Shown here: positions 63,754 through 64,000 of the stretch, one piece after another
Numbering within the stretch: position 1 is the first letter of the stretch
Layout of the letters: the number at the start of each line of letters is the position of its first letter
NCBI GenBank assembly: GCA_030145205.1
Contig: JAQYVZ010000007.1
Location: 1-64,000, forward strand
Direction of reading: 5' to 3'
Source: Desulfuromonadales bacterium
GTDB taxonomy: Bacteria; Desulfobacterota; Desulfuromonadia; Desulfuromonadales; BM103
DNA: 64,000 nucleotides
Translations under genes and position numbers: made by a program
The notes under the pieces: generated by a model
What the model saw: the letters and a program-made list of their open reading frames with translations, nothing else
What the model was told of the DNA's origin: nothing
Databases searched by the model: none

Positions 63754-64000
63754 ATGAGCTTCCTGGACATCATCAACCAATACGACCCACAACAAGTCCT
63801 GGCAGAGATTGAAGCCTGTACTTCCGCCGATGTCGAACGCGCCCTAAACAGCGACCGACTGGGACCCAAAGGCCTGCAGGCCCTGCTCTCGCCGGCAGCA
63901 GAACCTTTTCTGGAGCAGATGGCACAAAAGGCCCACGCAATTACGCAGCGGCGTTTCGGCAAAACCATCCTGCTCTACGCCCCGCTTTACGTCTCCAACG
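63754..64000 (+). CDS. thiH: ThiH N-terminus (2-iminoacetate synthase, partial)
   Basis: The ATG at 63754 opens MSFLDIINQYDPQQVLAEIE, then ACTSADVERALNSDRLGPKG and LQALLSPAAEPFLEQMAQKA, and continues off the right edge (82 codons visible). This matches the N-terminal domain of ThiH, the radical-SAM enzyme that makes dehydroglycine from tyrosine; the CxxxCxxC cluster site would be further right. It follows thiG, the expected order. No clear ribosome site is visible (AAAGAAATTTC). Confidence 0.85.
   Translation, partial: MSFLDIINQYDPQQVLAEIEACTSADVERALNSDRLGPKGLQALLSPAAEPFLEQMAQKAHAITQRRFGKTILLYAPLYVSN

Overview
The window looks like a chromosomal segment of a mesophilic, anaerobic Desulfuromonadales/Geobacter-type deltaproteobacterium. 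This is inferred from gene content: a flavodiiron protein, a ferredoxin-linked branched-chain 2-oxoacid oxidoreductase, a large Liv-type ABC/acyl-CoA ligase operon, NapH-like and DUF362 Fe-S proteins, and a ThiS-ThiF-ThiG-ThiH pathway under a TPP riboswitch. No rRNA, tRNA or CRISPR array was found.

Region 1 (1 to about 7,300) is accessory DNA, visibly more AT-rich than the rest. It begins with the cut-off N-terminus of an IS110-family transposase. It continues as a series of small, mostly unrelated plus-strand genes separated by 60-120 bp imperfect palindromes that end in CCGTTA-like sequence. I read these palindromes as integron attC sites and the region as a sedentary chromosomal integron cassette array whose integrase should lie left of the window. 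Cargo: a racemase fragment, an ATP-grasp/CGGC-domain pair, an NYN/OST-HTH protein, a fungal-type cytosine deaminase, a membrane protein, a lipoprotein, a DUF2007 protein, an aspartate-racemase-family protein and two small unknown proteins. An IS3-family remnant with one nonsense codon sits inside the array.

Region 2 (7,900-16,600) is core chromosome: flavodiiron protein, a GGQ-domain peptide-release protein, an ACT-domain regulator with peptide deformylase and a YgjP-like metalloprotease, cysteine desulfidase facing a LysR regulator, a MATE pump, and two tiny membrane-protein genes. Region 3 (16,700-23,000) is a TetR-RND-TolC efflux operon on the minus strand with a 6-3-6 palindrome upstream of tetR. 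Region 4 (23,100-36,900) is a minus-strand catabolic block: Liv ABC transporter, three AMP-forming acid-CoA ligases, a cupin-XRE regulator, a ferredoxin and a two-gene 2-oxoacid:ferredoxin oxidoreductase. A perfect 17-bp palindrome overlaps its presumed promoter.

Region 5 (37,100-47,200, minus strand) carries a HEAT-repeat protein, protoporphyrinogen oxidase, a nucleoside-sugar-epimerase-like protein, aminopeptidase N, glycerate kinase and pyruvate kinase. Region 6 (47,200-57,800) has an MFS transporter, an acyltransferase, a CbpA-type DnaJ, a PleD-type diguanylate cyclase, an orphan tryptophan synthase beta chain, DUF4405 and DUF3047 proteins, a NapH-like polyferredoxin with a Tat-exported DUF362 protein, and DUF3467. 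Region 7 (57,900-64,000) has glycerol kinase, an ArgP/ArgO-type regulator-exporter pair and the thiamine thiazole operon, which runs off the right edge in thiH.

The intergenic DNA holds several structured repeats. The most interesting are three copies of a double-hairpin element whose stems differ but remain paired (two in inverted orientation at 15.7 and 16.1 kb, one at 54.8 kb), a 177-bp inverted-repeat element at 29.6 kb, and GAGAGGG-type hairpin repeats at 11.5, 25.7 and 63.7 kb.
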